A stretch of 64,000 nucleotides of DNA from Sebaldella sp. S0638 (GTDB lineage: Bacteria > Fusobacteriota > Fusobacteriia > Fusobacteriales > Leptotrichiaceae). Both the position numbers and the translations under genes were made by a program. Positions 19,037 through 28,156 of the stretch are shown one piece after another (positions within the stretch are counted from its first letter, which is position 1; the number at the start of each line of letters is the position of its first letter). The notes beneath the pieces were generated by a model. That model did not search any database, was not told the origin of the DNA, and saw only the letters and a program-made list of their open reading frames with translations. Location: the NCBI RefSeq assembly GCF_024158605.1, contig NZ_JAMZGM010000007.1:22700-86699 (forward strand). Reading direction: 5' to 3'.

Positions 19037-20008
19037 ATGAAGAGAAAAATAAAAACATTTGATTATAATTTCAAGAGAGATAATTTTTTTTCATTTTTAA
19101 AAGGTATAATAAAAATTTTATTTATCATATATATTATATTTTTTATAATTTTTTTATTTCTGGAAAAAGGGCTGACGGAACTTTCGCTTATAATCCCGCT
19201 TATTCCAGTTTCAGGGCTTTTTCTGATAAATATTCTTCTTATGATTTATCACCTTATATTTTCCCCGCTGGAAATTAGTTTCACAAAGGAAACTGTCAGC
19301 TGGAAAACTAACAGCAGAAAACGTATCCTGATAAATCTTTCAGATATTCAATATGTGCGAAACGGGCTTAGCCACAGTAAATTTAACGGCACTTACTATA
19401 ATGACAGATACACTTTATTTCTAAAAGATGGAAAAAAATATACTCTAGACTGCTTTATGTTTAGAAATAGATATATTATTGACAAGATACTCATAGATAC
19501 AACAGCGGATTATAACGAAAATTCTGTGAAATATCTCCAAAAGAATATAGGTACTTTCCTTAAAACATATAATGAAGATAAGTATATTTTTTATGTTGAT
19601 AAATACAGACTAAAATTATTTTCGGGAGTAATCTGCCTTATTTTATTTATATCTTTATTAATTTATAAAATATTTTTTATTGGAATGATTTTTGCTGTTA
19701 TATCTGCTCTTTTACTGGCATTACCGATTAAAATAATCCTTGATCTAAAAAATAGAAATGTAGTATTTCAGAATATTTTTGGTTTTAAAACAGCGGATAT
19801 TTATTCTTCTGAAACTAAAAAACTTATAATCAACAATAAATTCAACATCAGTATTTCCATAAACTCCAATAATCCCAAACAAAAATATAAAAGTTTTTCT
19901 CTTAGTTCATATAATGCTTCTGACAGAAAAAGAATCTTTGAAATATTATCTTTGATTTTTGAAAATAAGACAGATTTTAATCTGGATGGAAAAGAGCTGC
20001 TATTTTAG
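19037..20008 (+). CDS. Membrane protein of the tandem-paralog family, copy 3 (323 aa)
   Basis: The ATG at 19037 is preceded by AGAAGGGA. It shares GTYYNDRYTLFLKDGKKY and the closing NLDGKELLF with copy 2, and the two TM hairpins with both neighbours. It is the most diverged in the membrane segments. A terminator follows at once, so the three genes end here as a unit. Function unknown; the basic soluble segments suggest contact with a charged partner. Confidence 0.65.
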   Translation: MKRKIKTFDYNFKRDNFFSFLKGIIKILFIIYIIFFIIFLFLEKGLTELSLIIPLIPVSGLFLINILLMIYHLIFSPLEISFTKETVSWKTNSRKRILINLSDIQYVRNGLSHSKFNGTYYNDRYTLFLKDGKKYTLDCFMFRNRYIIDKILIDTTADYNENSVKYLQKNIGTFLKTYNEDKYIFYVDKYRLKLFSGVICLILFISLLIYKIFFIGMIFAVISALLLALPIKIILDLKNRNVVFQNIFGFKTADIYSSETKKLIINNKFNISISINSNNPKQKYKSFSLSSYNASDRKRIFEILSLIFENKTDFNLDGKELLF

Positions 20009-20033
20009 ACATTTTAATCTCCAAACAAACAAA

Positions 20034-20070
20034 GAAGACTGTATTAATTAAAAAACAGCCTTCTTATTTT
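20034..20070 (+). terminator. Terminator after the three-paralog cluster
   Basis: The stem GAAGACTGT/ACAGCCTTC (one mismatch) is followed by TTATTTT, 26 bases after the stop of copy 3. Confidence 0.65.
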
Positions 20071-20087
20071 CATTACCTAATTAATTT

Positions 20088-20219
20088 TTAGTGACAATGT
20101 CTTTCCCCTGTGTTTCTGTCCACATGACAGCCGTTTTTATCAGTTCTCCCGCCGTGTGCCATAGATACAGAAGAGATTGCCGCTAACAACAGTATTGTTA
20201 ATACAAAAAGTTTTTTCAC
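20088..20219 (-). CDS. YHYH-type exported miniprotein (43 aa)
   Basis: A GTG start at 20219 behind a strong AAGGAGG gives a signal peptide (residues 1-21, ending SVSMA-H). The mature part is only 22 residues and contains HGGRTDKNGCHVDRNTGERHCH. Paired Cys-His (CH...HCH) in this pattern is the hallmark of the small YHYH/HGG-type periplasmic domain, which probably binds metal or forms a disulphide. The start codon and short length make it easy to miss. Confidence 0.75.
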   Translation of the reverse strand: MKKLFVLTILLLAAISSVSMAHGGRTDKNGCHVDRNTGERHCH

Positions 20220-20311
20220 AACTAACCTCCTTATGCTTGTTTTATCTATAAAAAATGTAACAAACACTGCACGAAAAGATGCACCCGCTTATTGTATCCC
20301 TTTTATTTTAC

Positions 20312-21709
20312 TTATTTAGCTTTCAGCGATTCCAGCCTTTTCTCTTCCGCTTCACCTGCGATTATATATTCTTTCAGATTCCCGTATTCCTGCGGACTTA
20401 TTTTTTTGCTGACTGTAGTAAAATGTTTATCAAAAGGATTTCGCTTATATATATTATTTTTATCTATAAAAGTCCCGTAACCTTCCATCTCTGCTATTTT
20501 ATCCAGATAATCATTTCCCTTCACAAAAGCGTAAGTTTCCACATCTACACCTTTTATTTCAGAATATTCTGTTCCAAATCTGTCTATTACTGCAATTTTA
20601 TTTTTTGATTTTAATATAATCATATCATTATCAATATATACCAGACTATTTTTTACAGGTACTATATCTGTCTTCTTCAAATAAAGCCAGTCATTAACGT
20701 AAAAATTATTTTTATCCTTAAAAATTTTCAGACTGACCACAACTGCGTAAAGTTCAAAGCTCTTTGGGTCTATACCATATTTTTCTTTTAGGTTTTCAAT
20801 TTTATCGCCCAGAGAATATACATTGCTGTCATCTTTTACTATTATCTGACCCGCAGATTCCAGTGTAAACAGTGTTGAATTTTTCTTATTAATATTCAGT
20901 TTCTCAATTCCCGCATAATAATAATTTTTATCCTCGTATAATCCTGCACCCACAGCCTTAAATGTTTCCGGGTCTATTCCCTGTATTTTTTCGTCCCTTA
21001 CATAAACACCGTTTTTATCTTTTACCATAGCATAAACATAGCCATTCCAGCATGTATTCCCGTCAAAAAATTCTTCCATCACTTTAAAAGTATTCATATC
21101 ATAACCGGTTTTTTCTTTCCCGTAGAAGACACTGCCGCTGCTCAAAAGATAATGTCCGTTCAGAGTGTATCCCGCAGGATCCGCACCTGTTAATTTCTCC
21201 GATTTATAGTAAACAGCATTTTTATCCGCAGTATAATCATTTCCTATTGTTTTAAATGATACACTGTCAGCATAATCCAGTTTTTCCCCCATAAAATATA
21301 CGTTTTTATTATCTTTTCCATATCCTTCCACTTTATCCAAAATGGTAAAAGAAGCTGAATCTGCACCTGTAATAATGTTCCCCAGATAATAAACATTCTT
21401 TTTATCTTTAGAATAACCCGTCGAACCAATCAATGTGCTGACTCCGCCTAAAAACCGAAATGTAGCAGGATCAGAATCCTTTATTATCCCGCCTTGATAA
21501 TAGACATTTTTGTTATCTTTTCCAAAATAAGGATTGATAATAACGAATTTATCCGCATTTGCCTTTTCAAGCTTTACTAAGCCTTCTTTATAACCCGAAA
21601 TCCCGTAATATACTTCTTTTCCCTCAGTTACATATGTGTAAAATGCCGGACTGCATCCAAGTCCCATACAATAAAACGCTAAAAATAAAATAAAAATAAT
21701 TTTTTTCAT
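20312..21709 (-). CDS. DKNYY-family repeat protein, probable lipoprotein (465 aa)
   Basis: About a dozen imperfect repeats of the form KDKNNVYY / GKDNKNVYFMGEKL / ADSVSFK, the DKNYY family of surface or periplasmic beta-repeat proteins. The N-terminus is a signal peptide ending in GLGCSP, which looks like a lipobox although its -3 residue is not the usual Leu. The length is large for the family. Function unknown; such proteins are thought to sit in the cell envelope. It is monocistronic, bounded by terminators. Confidence 0.8.
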   Translation of the reverse strand: MKKIIFILFLAFYCMGLGCSPAFYTYVTEGKEVYYGISGYKEGLVKLEKANADKFVIINPYFGKDNKNVYYQGGIIKDSDPATFRFLGGVSTLIGSTGYSKDKKNVYYLGNIITGADSASFTILDKVEGYGKDNKNVYFMGEKLDYADSVSFKTIGNDYTADKNAVYYKSEKLTGADPAGYTLNGHYLLSSGSVFYGKEKTGYDMNTFKVMEEFFDGNTCWNGYVYAMVKDKNGVYVRDEKIQGIDPETFKAVGAGLYEDKNYYYAGIEKLNINKKNSTLFTLESAGQIIVKDDSNVYSLGDKIENLKEKYGIDPKSFELYAVVVSLKIFKDKNNFYVNDWLYLKKTDIVPVKNSLVYIDNDMIILKSKNKIAVIDRFGTEYSEIKGVDVETYAFVKGNDYLDKIAEMEGYGTFIDKNNIYKRNPFDKHFTTVSKKISPQEYGNLKEYIIAGEAEEKRLESLKAK

Positions 21710-21837
21710 ATCAATTTCTCCTTTGCCGATTATTCAATATAACTTAAATCATAATATTTAAATATATTTTTTTCAAATATTTATTATCTGTATTATATCT
21801 TTTTTATATTATTTATTCAATAAATATTAAAAATAAA

Positions 21838-21865
21838 GCAGACTGCATAATTTTCAGCAGCCTGC
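21838..21865 (-). terminator. Terminator of the mannose-class PTS operon
   Basis: The stem GCAGACTGC/GCAGCCTGC with a central mismatch is followed on the minus strand by TTTATTTTT. It lies between the IIA stop (21893) and the DKNYY gene. Confidence 0.55.
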
Positions 21866-21892
21866 CTTTTATAAAATGAATTTTTATGATAT

Positions 21893-22339
21893 TTATATTC
21901 CGCCGTCCTCAGATTCTACAGTAATATCTTCCTCGTATGGTATAAAAATAAATTCTTTTACCTCTTCCCTCCCCACTTCCAGTGCATATTCAGCAAGCTC
22001 ATGCAGGTTCATACCGTCTCTATCGCTTAAAACACCAAGAAGCATAGGAAGATTTGTCCCTGAAATAACTCTCATTTCAGCTTCTTCTATACTCAGTCTC
22101 GAAGCCACCTGAAAAGGCGTTCCTCCTGCTATGTCAGTAAAACATAGCAATCCGTCACATTCTTTTAGCTCGTGTATCGCTATCTTTATATTGTTTTCCA
22201 GAATATCTGTAGAATCTTCTTCGCCAAAATTAACTATTTTCAGGTTTTCAGGCGAACCAAAAACCAGTTTAATTGCACTCATCATACCTAAAGCAAAATT
22301 CGCATGCCCGGTTATTATTATCCCTACCATTCTACTCAT
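21893..22339 (-). CDS. PTS mannose-class IIA component (148 aa)
   Basis: The EIIA-Man fold. GIIITGHANFALGM carries the phosphorylatable His near position 12, and CFTDIAGGTPFQVASRL is the second conserved stretch. It transfers phosphate from HPr to the IIB encoded three genes upstream. The C-terminus is acidic. Last gene of the operon IIB-IIC-IID-IIA, 4 bases after IID. Confidence 0.9.
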   Translation of the reverse strand: MSRMVGIIITGHANFALGMMSAIKLVFGSPENLKIVNFGEEDSTDILENNIKIAIHELKECDGLLCFTDIAGGTPFQVASRLSIEEAEMRVISGTNLPMLLGVLSDRDGMNLHELAEYALEVGREEVKEFIFIPYEEDITVESEDGGI

Positions 22340-22343
22340 CTCC

Positions 22344-23147
22344 TTACAAGATTTTTAATGCCGACAATATTATTGCCGCAATAAAAGTAAGTAAAATCAG
22401 TACTGTCGGACTTACTTTTCTTGTTCTTAAAATAGCATACATAAGCATAGTATAAGCAAACGGCAAAATATTCGGGAATATTTTATCAAACAAGTCTGTT
22501 TGTAAAGATACTGTTTTTTCCGCATTTACCACTATCTGCGAAACTACTTCTATATGTACATATGAAGCTATAAGCCCTCCTATAACTGTCGTCCCCAGTA
22601 TTGTTGCTGCTTTCGCTACTATTTCCGAGTTTTCTTTTATTTTTTCTATTGCTCTTATACCTAAATTATATCCAAAATGTGTCCATGCAACCCGAAGAAG
22701 AAATATCACAAAATAAACAAGAAAGAATATAATCGGTCCGAGAACACTTCCTTCTTCTGCAAACGATGCAGAAATCCCAGCTACTATAGGAAGTATTGTA
22801 AACCAGAATATTGCATCTCCTATTCCGGCTAACGGGCCGAACAATGCTACTTTTAACCCTTTTATCAGATTTCTGTCTTCTCCGCTTTCTTCAAGTGACA
22901 TCAACAGTCCCATCAAAAATCCCACGAGATTTGGGTGTGTATTTATAAATTCCAGATTATCTTTCATTGAATTAGAGATAGCCTGTTTATCTCCTTTATG
23001 TATCTTTTCTATCGTAGGGAGCATTGAACACGTCCATCCCCCGGCCTGCATTCTTTCATAGTTAAATGATGCCTGTAAAAAAGATGATCTAAGTCCTAAA
23101 AGAGTTATATCCCTTTTTGTAAGGACTTTTTTATTAGATTCCTTCAT
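22344..23147 (-). CDS. PTS mannose-class IID component (267 aa)
   Basis: A membrane component of the ManZ/AgaD type: LLGLRSSFLQASFNYERMQAGGW, then a cytoplasmic N-terminal half with NTHPNLVGFLMGLLMSLE, then KVALFGPLAGIGDAIFWFT and C-terminal hydrophobic segments. Of several in-frame starts between 23174 and 23147 I prefer the ATG at 23147, because AAGGAGA is well spaced only for it; the ATG at 23153 is possible. It overlaps the IIC stop by 14 bases, consistent with coupled translation. Confidence 0.85.
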   Translation of the reverse strand: MKESNKKVLTKRDITLLGLRSSFLQASFNYERMQAGGWTCSMLPTIEKIHKGDKQAISNSMKDNLEFINTHPNLVGFLMGLLMSLEESGEDRNLIKGLKVALFGPLAGIGDAIFWFTILPIVAGISASFAEEGSVLGPIIFFLVYFVIFLLRVAWTHFGYNLGIRAIEKIKENSEIVAKAATILGTTVIGGLIASYVHIEVVSQIVVNAEKTVSLQTDLFDKIFPNILPFAYTMLMYAILRTRKVSPTVLILLTFIAAIILSALKIL

Positions 23148-23928
23148 TGTCATCATCTCCTTTTCCTTTGGCATTCATTGCAACTTCTTCAATTTTTTTC
23201 TGATTAAAGTATTCATATATTGCAAATGCTGTCCCCAGCAAAGCTATTGGAAGAAGATTTGAGAACTTTAAGAAAGATGCCACTACGAATCCTATGATTA
23301 AATATGGTACATACTGTTTCTGAAGCATTACCCTTAATAAAAGACCGAATCCCACTGCCGGGAGTATTCCTCCTGCTACTTCAAATCCGTGAGTCAGCCA
23401 TCCAGGCATACTGTTTACCAGATTCTGCACAGCTTCCTGCGCCACATATGAAGATACGAAAACTACTACTGCATAGGATAAACCTACTATTAATGTTGTA
23501 ACTAAGTTTAGAAAATAAAATTTCTTTATTTCTACATCTTCAGCGTATTTATCTGCTTTTTTCATAAAAAAAGAAAATATAGAGTAATAAAATAAGATAA
23601 TATACTGCATTAAAAAGCTAAACGGAAGTGCTAATCCAATGGCTATTTTTGCGTCTACTTTTGCAGTATACGCTATAACCGTAGTCATTACCCCTGCCAA
23701 AACCGGGTTAGGCGGCTGTGTTCCTCCCGCCGGAGTCAGACCGGCAAAGGCAAGTTCTGTCAAAGCACCTGTGAGTAATCCAAGCCTTAAATCCCCCAAG
23801 ATGAGTCCCGTGAGGGTACTTACTATTAATGGTCTAAAAATAAATAAAGCCTCGAGCCAAAAATCAATACCAACAATAAAAGCCATAACCGCTAAGCATA
23901 TCCCTTGAAATAAACTTATTTCTAGCAT
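23134..23928 (-). CDS. PTS mannose-class IIC component (264 aa)
   Basis: Polytopic sugar channel subunit: LFQGICLAVMAFIVGIDFW, RPLIVSTLTGLILGDLRLGLLTG and GGTQPPNPVLAGVM are the EIIC-Man/Aga signatures. The start is the ATG at 23928, because AGAGGTGG lies five bases before it; a GTG nine bases upstream lies inside that site. The substrate is likely a hexose or amino sugar, given the nagA gene across the divergent promoter region. Confidence 0.85.
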   Translation of the reverse strand: MLEISLFQGICLAVMAFIVGIDFWLEALFIFRPLIVSTLTGLILGDLRLGLLTGALTELAFAGLTPAGGTQPPNPVLAGVMTTVIAYTAKVDAKIAIGLALPFSFLMQYIILFYYSIFSFFMKKADKYAEDVEIKKFYFLNLVTTLIVGLSYAVVVFVSSYVAQEAVQNLVNSMPGWLTHGFEVAGGILPAVGFGLLLRVMLQKQYVPYLIIGFVVASFLKFSNLLPIALLGTAFAIYEYFNQKKIEEVAMNAKGKGDDDNEGI

Positions 23929-23940
23929 ATTATCCACCTC

Positions 23941-24408
23941 TTACATTTTTAATTTTTTGTCTCCTGGTACATCCTGTATGTAAACATCTATTCCTTTAGA
24001 TTCAAGATATTTAATATCGTCCTTATCATTCTGGTCTACATATACCTTTTTGCTGATCTGCTCTTTTCCTTCGGAAAAATGCATATTCCCGATATTAACT
24101 TCTTTTATGGGAACACCTCCATCCACTAGTTTTTTCACCACTTCCGGAGTTTTGCACACTATGAATATTTTCTGATTTGGTGAAGCTTTATGAATAATGT
24201 CAATAGTATGTGCTACAGTAAAAAATCTAATTCCTACACCAGAAGATTTTGCTACTACTTCCATTAATTGCTTTTCCACATCGCTGTTAGCTGCTACGTC
24301 ATCTACCACTACAATCAGATTTGCGCCCAGTGATTTTACCCATGTTACTCCGACCTGTCCGTGGACCAGACGATTGTCTACTCTTGTTAATAAAATATTA
24401 GGTCCCAC
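23941..24408 (-). CDS. PTS mannose-class IIB component (155 aa)
   Basis: EIIB with its phospho-His in RVDNRLVHGQVGVTWV. I place the start at the GTG at 24408: it gives the family's usual short N-terminus (GPNILLTRVD) and is preceded by AAGGAGGA at the right distance. A longer frame to 24483 would place 25 extra residues before the domain. The tail KIYVDQND and PGDKKL fit the Aga/Man family. It must serve the IIC/IID downstream, and possibly also the second pair upstream (24584-26195). Confidence 0.85.
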   Translation of the reverse strand: MGPNILLTRVDNRLVHGQVGVTWVKSLGANLIVVVDDVAANSDVEKQLMEVVAKSSGVGIRFFTVAHTIDIIHKASPNQKIFIVCKTPEVVKKLVDGGVPIKEVNIGNMHFSEGKEQISKKVYVDQNDKDDIKYLESKGIDVYIQDVPGDKKLKM

Positions 24409-24512
24409 TTGTCTCTCCTCCTTAAATCTTTGATCTATAAAAACCAGCTTCGGATATCTTTGTGCTCCTTTCAAAAAATTCACTGAATTTTATCATAAGC
24501 TGAAATTCTTAG

Positions 24513-24574
24513 GATTTGCCGGTTTTTATTACACAACCGGCAAATCTTAAAAAGCTACTTTGTATAAAGTAGCT
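24513..24574 (-). terminator. Two consecutive perfect hairpins between the two PTS blocks
   Basis: The first hairpin met by transcription is AGCTACTTT/AAAGTAGCT (24553-24574), followed on the minus strand by TTTTTAAG: a rho-independent terminator 10 bases after IID. The second is a perfect 12-bp stem GATTTGCCGGTT/AACCGGCAAATC (24513-24546) without a T-run. Together they separate IIC-IID from IIB-IIC-IID-IIA, by termination or by partial read-through and mRNA processing. Confidence 0.75.
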
Positions 24575-24583
24575 GTTTTTTAT

Positions 24584-25399
24584 TTATAATAAACCTATAT
24601 ATCTTCCTATTACACCTACAAGTAAAGTTATACCTATCAGAAGAAGAGGCGATTTTCCTTTTCTCAGCAGGAAATACATAAGAAAAGTGTATGCCAGAGG
24701 AAGCAATGCCGGCATAATTTTATCCAATACATCTTCCTGAAGTGCTACTTTTGCCTGCCCTGCATTAATTACCACTGCAAGATTAAATCTTATATATGTG
24801 GCAATCAGTCCTCCAACCACTGCAAGCCCAAGTATACTTGCAGCTCTAGAAATACTCTGTGTATCTTCATTAAGTGTTTTGAGAGCACTAACTCCTGTTC
24901 TGTATCCATAGTGCATAAGTCCGTATATTAATCCAAAGTGAATTACGTTAAAAATTAAAAGAAAAACAAACGGTCCGGCTATACTTCCATTTATGGCAAG
25001 AGCAGAACCTATCCCCGCTGATATTGGAAGAAGAGTTAGCCATATCAAGGCATCTCCTATACCTCCGAGAGGTCCCATTGTAGCTATCTTTATACCTCTT
25101 ATTGTATCTATGTTTTCTTTATTCTCTTCCATTGCTATTACTATACCCTCTATAAATGTAACAAGAAAAGGGTGGGTATTAAAAAATTCCATGTGCATTG
25201 TCATAGACTTCGACATATCTTCTTTATTTTTATGAATTTTCTTTAGTCCCGGAATAATCGAATATAACCAACCGCAGGCTTGCATTCTTTCATAGTTAAA
25301 CGACGCCTGTACGAATAATCCTCTCCACGCCATTTTATTCAGGTCTTTCGCAGTAATTACCTTTTCTTTTGTCTGATCCACATAAGCATTAGATTCCAT
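24584..25399 (-). CDS. PTS mannose-class IID component of a second permease pair (271 aa)
   Basis: ManZ/AgaD-type subunit: WRGLFVQASFNYERMQACGW, NTHPFLVTFIEGIVIAMEEN, KIATMGPLGGIGDALIWLT. Clearly homologous to the IID at 22344 but diverged. It overlaps the upstream IIC by 11 bases. No IIA or IIB is coded in this pair, so phosphoryl transfer must come from the IIB/IIA of the downstream block or from elsewhere. Confidence 0.87.
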   Translation of the reverse strand: MESNAYVDQTKEKVITAKDLNKMAWRGLFVQASFNYERMQACGWLYSIIPGLKKIHKNKEDMSKSMTMHMEFFNTHPFLVTFIEGIVIAMEENKENIDTIRGIKIATMGPLGGIGDALIWLTLLPISAGIGSALAINGSIAGPFVFLLIFNVIHFGLIYGLMHYGYRTGVSALKTLNEDTQSISRAASILGLAVVGGLIATYIRFNLAVVINAGQAKVALQEDVLDKIMPALLPLAYTFLMYFLLRKGKSPLLLIGITLLVGVIGRYIGLL

Positions 25400-26195
25400 C
25401 GCTATATTCCTCCTTTGCTTCTGTATTTCCGCCTGTTCCGCCGGATCTGTCTTTTCTCAGATAGTAGTCATACATTGCTATACTCAAACCTATGAAGGCT
25501 ATTGCCATAATTTCCAGCTTCAAGAAAGCAGCCAGTACAAATCCTAATATAAGGAACCCGGCGAATTCTTTTTTCAGCATAATCTTCAAAAGCATACCAA
25601 ATCCCACTGCCGGCATCATTCCCCCGGCTACAGATAATCCTCCTATTAATTTTTCAGGCAACATCTGCACTACGCCCCTTGCAGCTTCTTCTCCGAAAAA
25701 TATAGGCAAAAATGCAACTATGAAGTACGAACAAAATAAAATAAGCAGTCCCAGATAGTTTATTCTTTCAATTCCCCTTGTATTTGCTTCAGCTGCATAT
25801 TCGTCAGCCTTATGCATTACTGGTGAAAATACAGTGAATAACAATGTTATCCCTGCCTGTGCTGCTATAGCGAAAGGTACTGCCACTCCCACTGCTATAT
25901 TCGGATCTTCTTTAGTAAATATAGCAAAAGCAGTTCCTATAATCCCTCCTATTACTACGTTAGGCGGCTGTGCACCGGCAAGCGGCACCATTCCCATCCA
26001 TACTAATTCTAACATTCCCCCTGCAACTAATCCTGTTTTTACATCTCCTAATATTATACCTACTACTAAACCTGTTACCACTGGTCTGTGAACATGCAGC
26101 TGAAGGTCAAACAAGTCAATCCCTGCCAGTCCTGCCCAGATTCCTATTAGTAACGCCTGTACGAACATTAAGAACACCTCCTGTTTTTGGTTCAA
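25389..26195 (-). CDS. PTS mannose-class IIC component of a second permease pair (268 aa)
   Basis: EIIC of the Man/Sor/Aga class: FVQALLIGIWAGLAGIDLF, HRPVVTGLVVGIILGDVKTGLVAGG, PLAGAQPPNVVIGGIIG. First gene after a well-formed promoter with a 5' leader of about 240 nt. The Asp/Glu/Gly-rich C-terminus overlaps the IID start. Together with the divergently transcribed nagA it suggests an N-acetyl-amino sugar as substrate; that is inference from context. Confidence 0.87.
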   Translation of the reverse strand: MNQKQEVFLMFVQALLIGIWAGLAGIDLFDLQLHVHRPVVTGLVVGIILGDVKTGLVAGGMLELVWMGMVPLAGAQPPNVVIGGIIGTAFAIFTKEDPNIAVGVAVPFAIAAQAGITLLFTVFSPVMHKADEYAAEANTRGIERINYLGLLILFCSYFIVAFLPIFFGEEAARGVVQMLPEKLIGGLSVAGGMMPAVGFGMLLKIMLKKEFAGFLILGFVLAAFLKLEIMAIAFIGLSIAMYDYYLRKDRSGGTGGNTEAKEEYSDGI

Positions 26196-26441
26196 TTTTA
26201 AAACATTAACTTAGGTTCAATCTATTAATGAAACTTATTGCAAGCTTTAATATTATACCCAGAAAGTAACTATAAATTGTATTTGATTTTTATATTACAT
26301 TGAATTTAGAAATTAAATTTTCCATTTGAAATTTTAGATTATTTTTTGATAAGTTCCCGTGTTTTAATAATTTAGTATTAAGTATACGGAAGCAAGAAAT
26401 GTTGTTTAAAGCCTTTTATGTACAATGCTTACTCAATATTT

Positions 26442-26469
26442 ATTATACCATCTTAACAAAAAATGTCAA
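26442..26469 (-). promoter_or_regulatory. Sigma-70 promoter of the double mannose-class PTS operon
   Basis: Minus strand: TTGACA (26464-26469), 16-base spacer, TATAAT (26442-26447). The start is expected near 26435, about 240 nt before the IIC start codon. The intergenic region 26196-26936 is otherwise AT-rich; I see no regulator gene and no clear operator. Confidence 0.65.
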
Positions 26470-26828
26470 CTAAAGTTCGTTTCACCATAGACAGATAAAT
26501 TCTTAATAATTTTCTTTTTCCTAGTATTTCCTAGAAATCCAGTTACGAATATCACTTTTAATTTATTTATTTTTAATTAATTACAAAATAATAATAACTA
26601 TTGTTTTTTATTTATTCTGATATATAAATTTTTGTTTATATAATTGAAATAAACATTTTAAAATACTATTTCATTATTTCAACACTTAATTTCCAGCGTT
26701 TTATAACATATTTATCAAAATTATAAACATACATTTTAAAATTTTTTTTCTTTAAATATTCTAAAATAGTAAAATAAATTTATTATCACCCTTGACTTTT
26801 ATTCAGAATAAATATAAGAATTATCATC

Positions 26829-26857
26829 TTGACCGAAAAAATTTTTTAGACTATAAT
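26829..26857 (+). promoter_or_regulatory. Sigma-70 promoter of nagA
   Basis: TTGACC (26829-26834), 17-base spacer, TATAAT (26852-26857). The start is expected near 26864, some 70 bases ahead of the nagA ATG at 26937, which has a GGGAGG site. Confidence 0.65.
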
Positions 26858-26936
26858 TTGGATAAGATGTAAATATTTTATTCAGGCTGTATTTTTATTT
26901 TACACGGTACTGATAATTTTACGGGAGGTATTTATT

Positions 26937-28064
26937 ATGGTATTAAAAAATATTGATATTGTATTGGAAGATGAAATAATCAAAAGCGATGTTCAGATAA
27001 AAAACGGTAAAATTTTCAAAATCTCTGCTGAGATAGATTCTGATGACTCAGCAGTTGACTGTACAGGAAAGTATCTTATTCCGGGATTTATAGATATGCA
27101 TATTCATGGTATCGGAGGACATGATGCCATGGACGGAACAGTAGAAGCAATTACTGCTATGGCAAGAGAAGTGTTAAAAAGAGGTGTTACTTCTTTTCTT
27201 CCTACTCTGCTTACAGAATCTGTAGAAAGAATACATAACGGCTTTGAAGCAGTGAAAAAAACTATGGAGATAGAAGACGAGAATGCTGCTGATATAATCG
27301 GTGTCCATATGGAAGGCCCTTTTTTCTGCGATGAGTTCAAAGGAGCACAGAACCCTAAGTTTTTACAATACGGGACACTGGATACTCTGGAAACACTCGT
27401 AGGAAACTACTGGGATATTCTGAAAATACTCTCTGCAGCTCCTGAACGTATAGAATTCGATGTTATACAAAGACTAAAAGAAAAAAACGTTATTGCTTCA
27501 ATAGGACATACAAGTGCTGATAGTGAACTTGTAGATGAAGCCAGTCTCTTTGGTATGACTCACTGTGTCCATCTGTATAACGGTATGAAAGGACTCCATC
27601 ACAGAGAACCCGGTACTGCCGGTGCAATTCTGTATAATGACAGAATACACGCCGAACTGATTCTTGACGGAATACATGTCCACCCGAAAATGGCAAAGCT
27701 CGCCTATAAATGTAAAGGAAACAAGCTTGCTCTTATTACTGATGCCATGAGAGCCACAGGACTTCAGGACGGAAAATATGACCTTGGCGGACAGGACGTA
27801 TTTGTAAAAGGATATGAGGCAAGACTTGCTAACGGTTCATTGGCAGGGAGTACGCTTACAATGGACAGAGCCTTTAGAAATGCCTTGAAGTTTCTTGATT
27901 CTAATATCATAGAGGCTGTTAAGCTTACAAGCACTAATGCTGCTGACGAACTGGGACTTTCTTCCAAAGGAAAGATAGAAGTGGGAAGAGATGCAGATTT
28001 ACTTGTTATAGATAAAGAGTATAATATAGAAAAAATTATAAAAGCCGGAAAAATAATTTCTTAA
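26937..28064 (+). CDS. nagA: N-acetylglucosamine-6-phosphate deacetylase
   Basis: Amidohydrolase-superfamily enzyme of the usual length (375 aa). Seen: MHIHGIGGHDAMDG (HxH region), GVHMEGPFF (metal-binding Glu), SIGHTSAD (metal His), THCVHLYNGM (His for metal/substrate), ITDAMRATG (catalytic Asp), and GSLAGSTLTMD late in the sequence. It removes acetate from GlcNAc-6-P (and often GalNAc-6-P) in the cytoplasm. It stands alone on the plus strand between its own promoter and terminator, divergent from the amino-sugar-like PTS. nagB and a regulator are not in the window. Confidence 0.93.
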   Translation: MVLKNIDIVLEDEIIKSDVQIKNGKIFKISAEIDSDDSAVDCTGKYLIPGFIDMHIHGIGGHDAMDGTVEAITAMAREVLKRGVTSFLPTLLTESVERIHNGFEAVKKTMEIEDENAADIIGVHMEGPFFCDEFKGAQNPKFLQYGTLDTLETLVGNYWDILKILSAAPERIEFDVIQRLKEKNVIASIGHTSADSELVDEASLFGMTHCVHLYNGMKGLHHREPGTAGAILYNDRIHAELILDGIHVHPKMAKLAYKCKGNKLALITDAMRATGLQDGKYDLGGQDVFVKGYEARLANGSLAGSTLTMDRAFRNALKFLDSNIIEAVKLTSTNAADELGLSSKGKIEVGRDADLLVIDKEYNIEKIIKAGKIIS

Positions 28065-28082
28065 AAACCGGTTCATAAAAAT

Positions 28083-28137
28083 ACCGGACACGCATTGTAA
28101 ATTCTATTCCAAAGACCAATGCCGTGTCCGGTTTTTA
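28083..28137 (+). terminator. Terminator of nagA
   Basis: The stem ACCGGACACG.CATTG/CAATGCCGTGTCCGGT (one bulged base) is followed by TTTTTATTTATTTT. Starts 19 bases after the nagA stop. Confidence 0.8.
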
Positions 28138-28156
28138 TTTATTTTGATAAATTATT

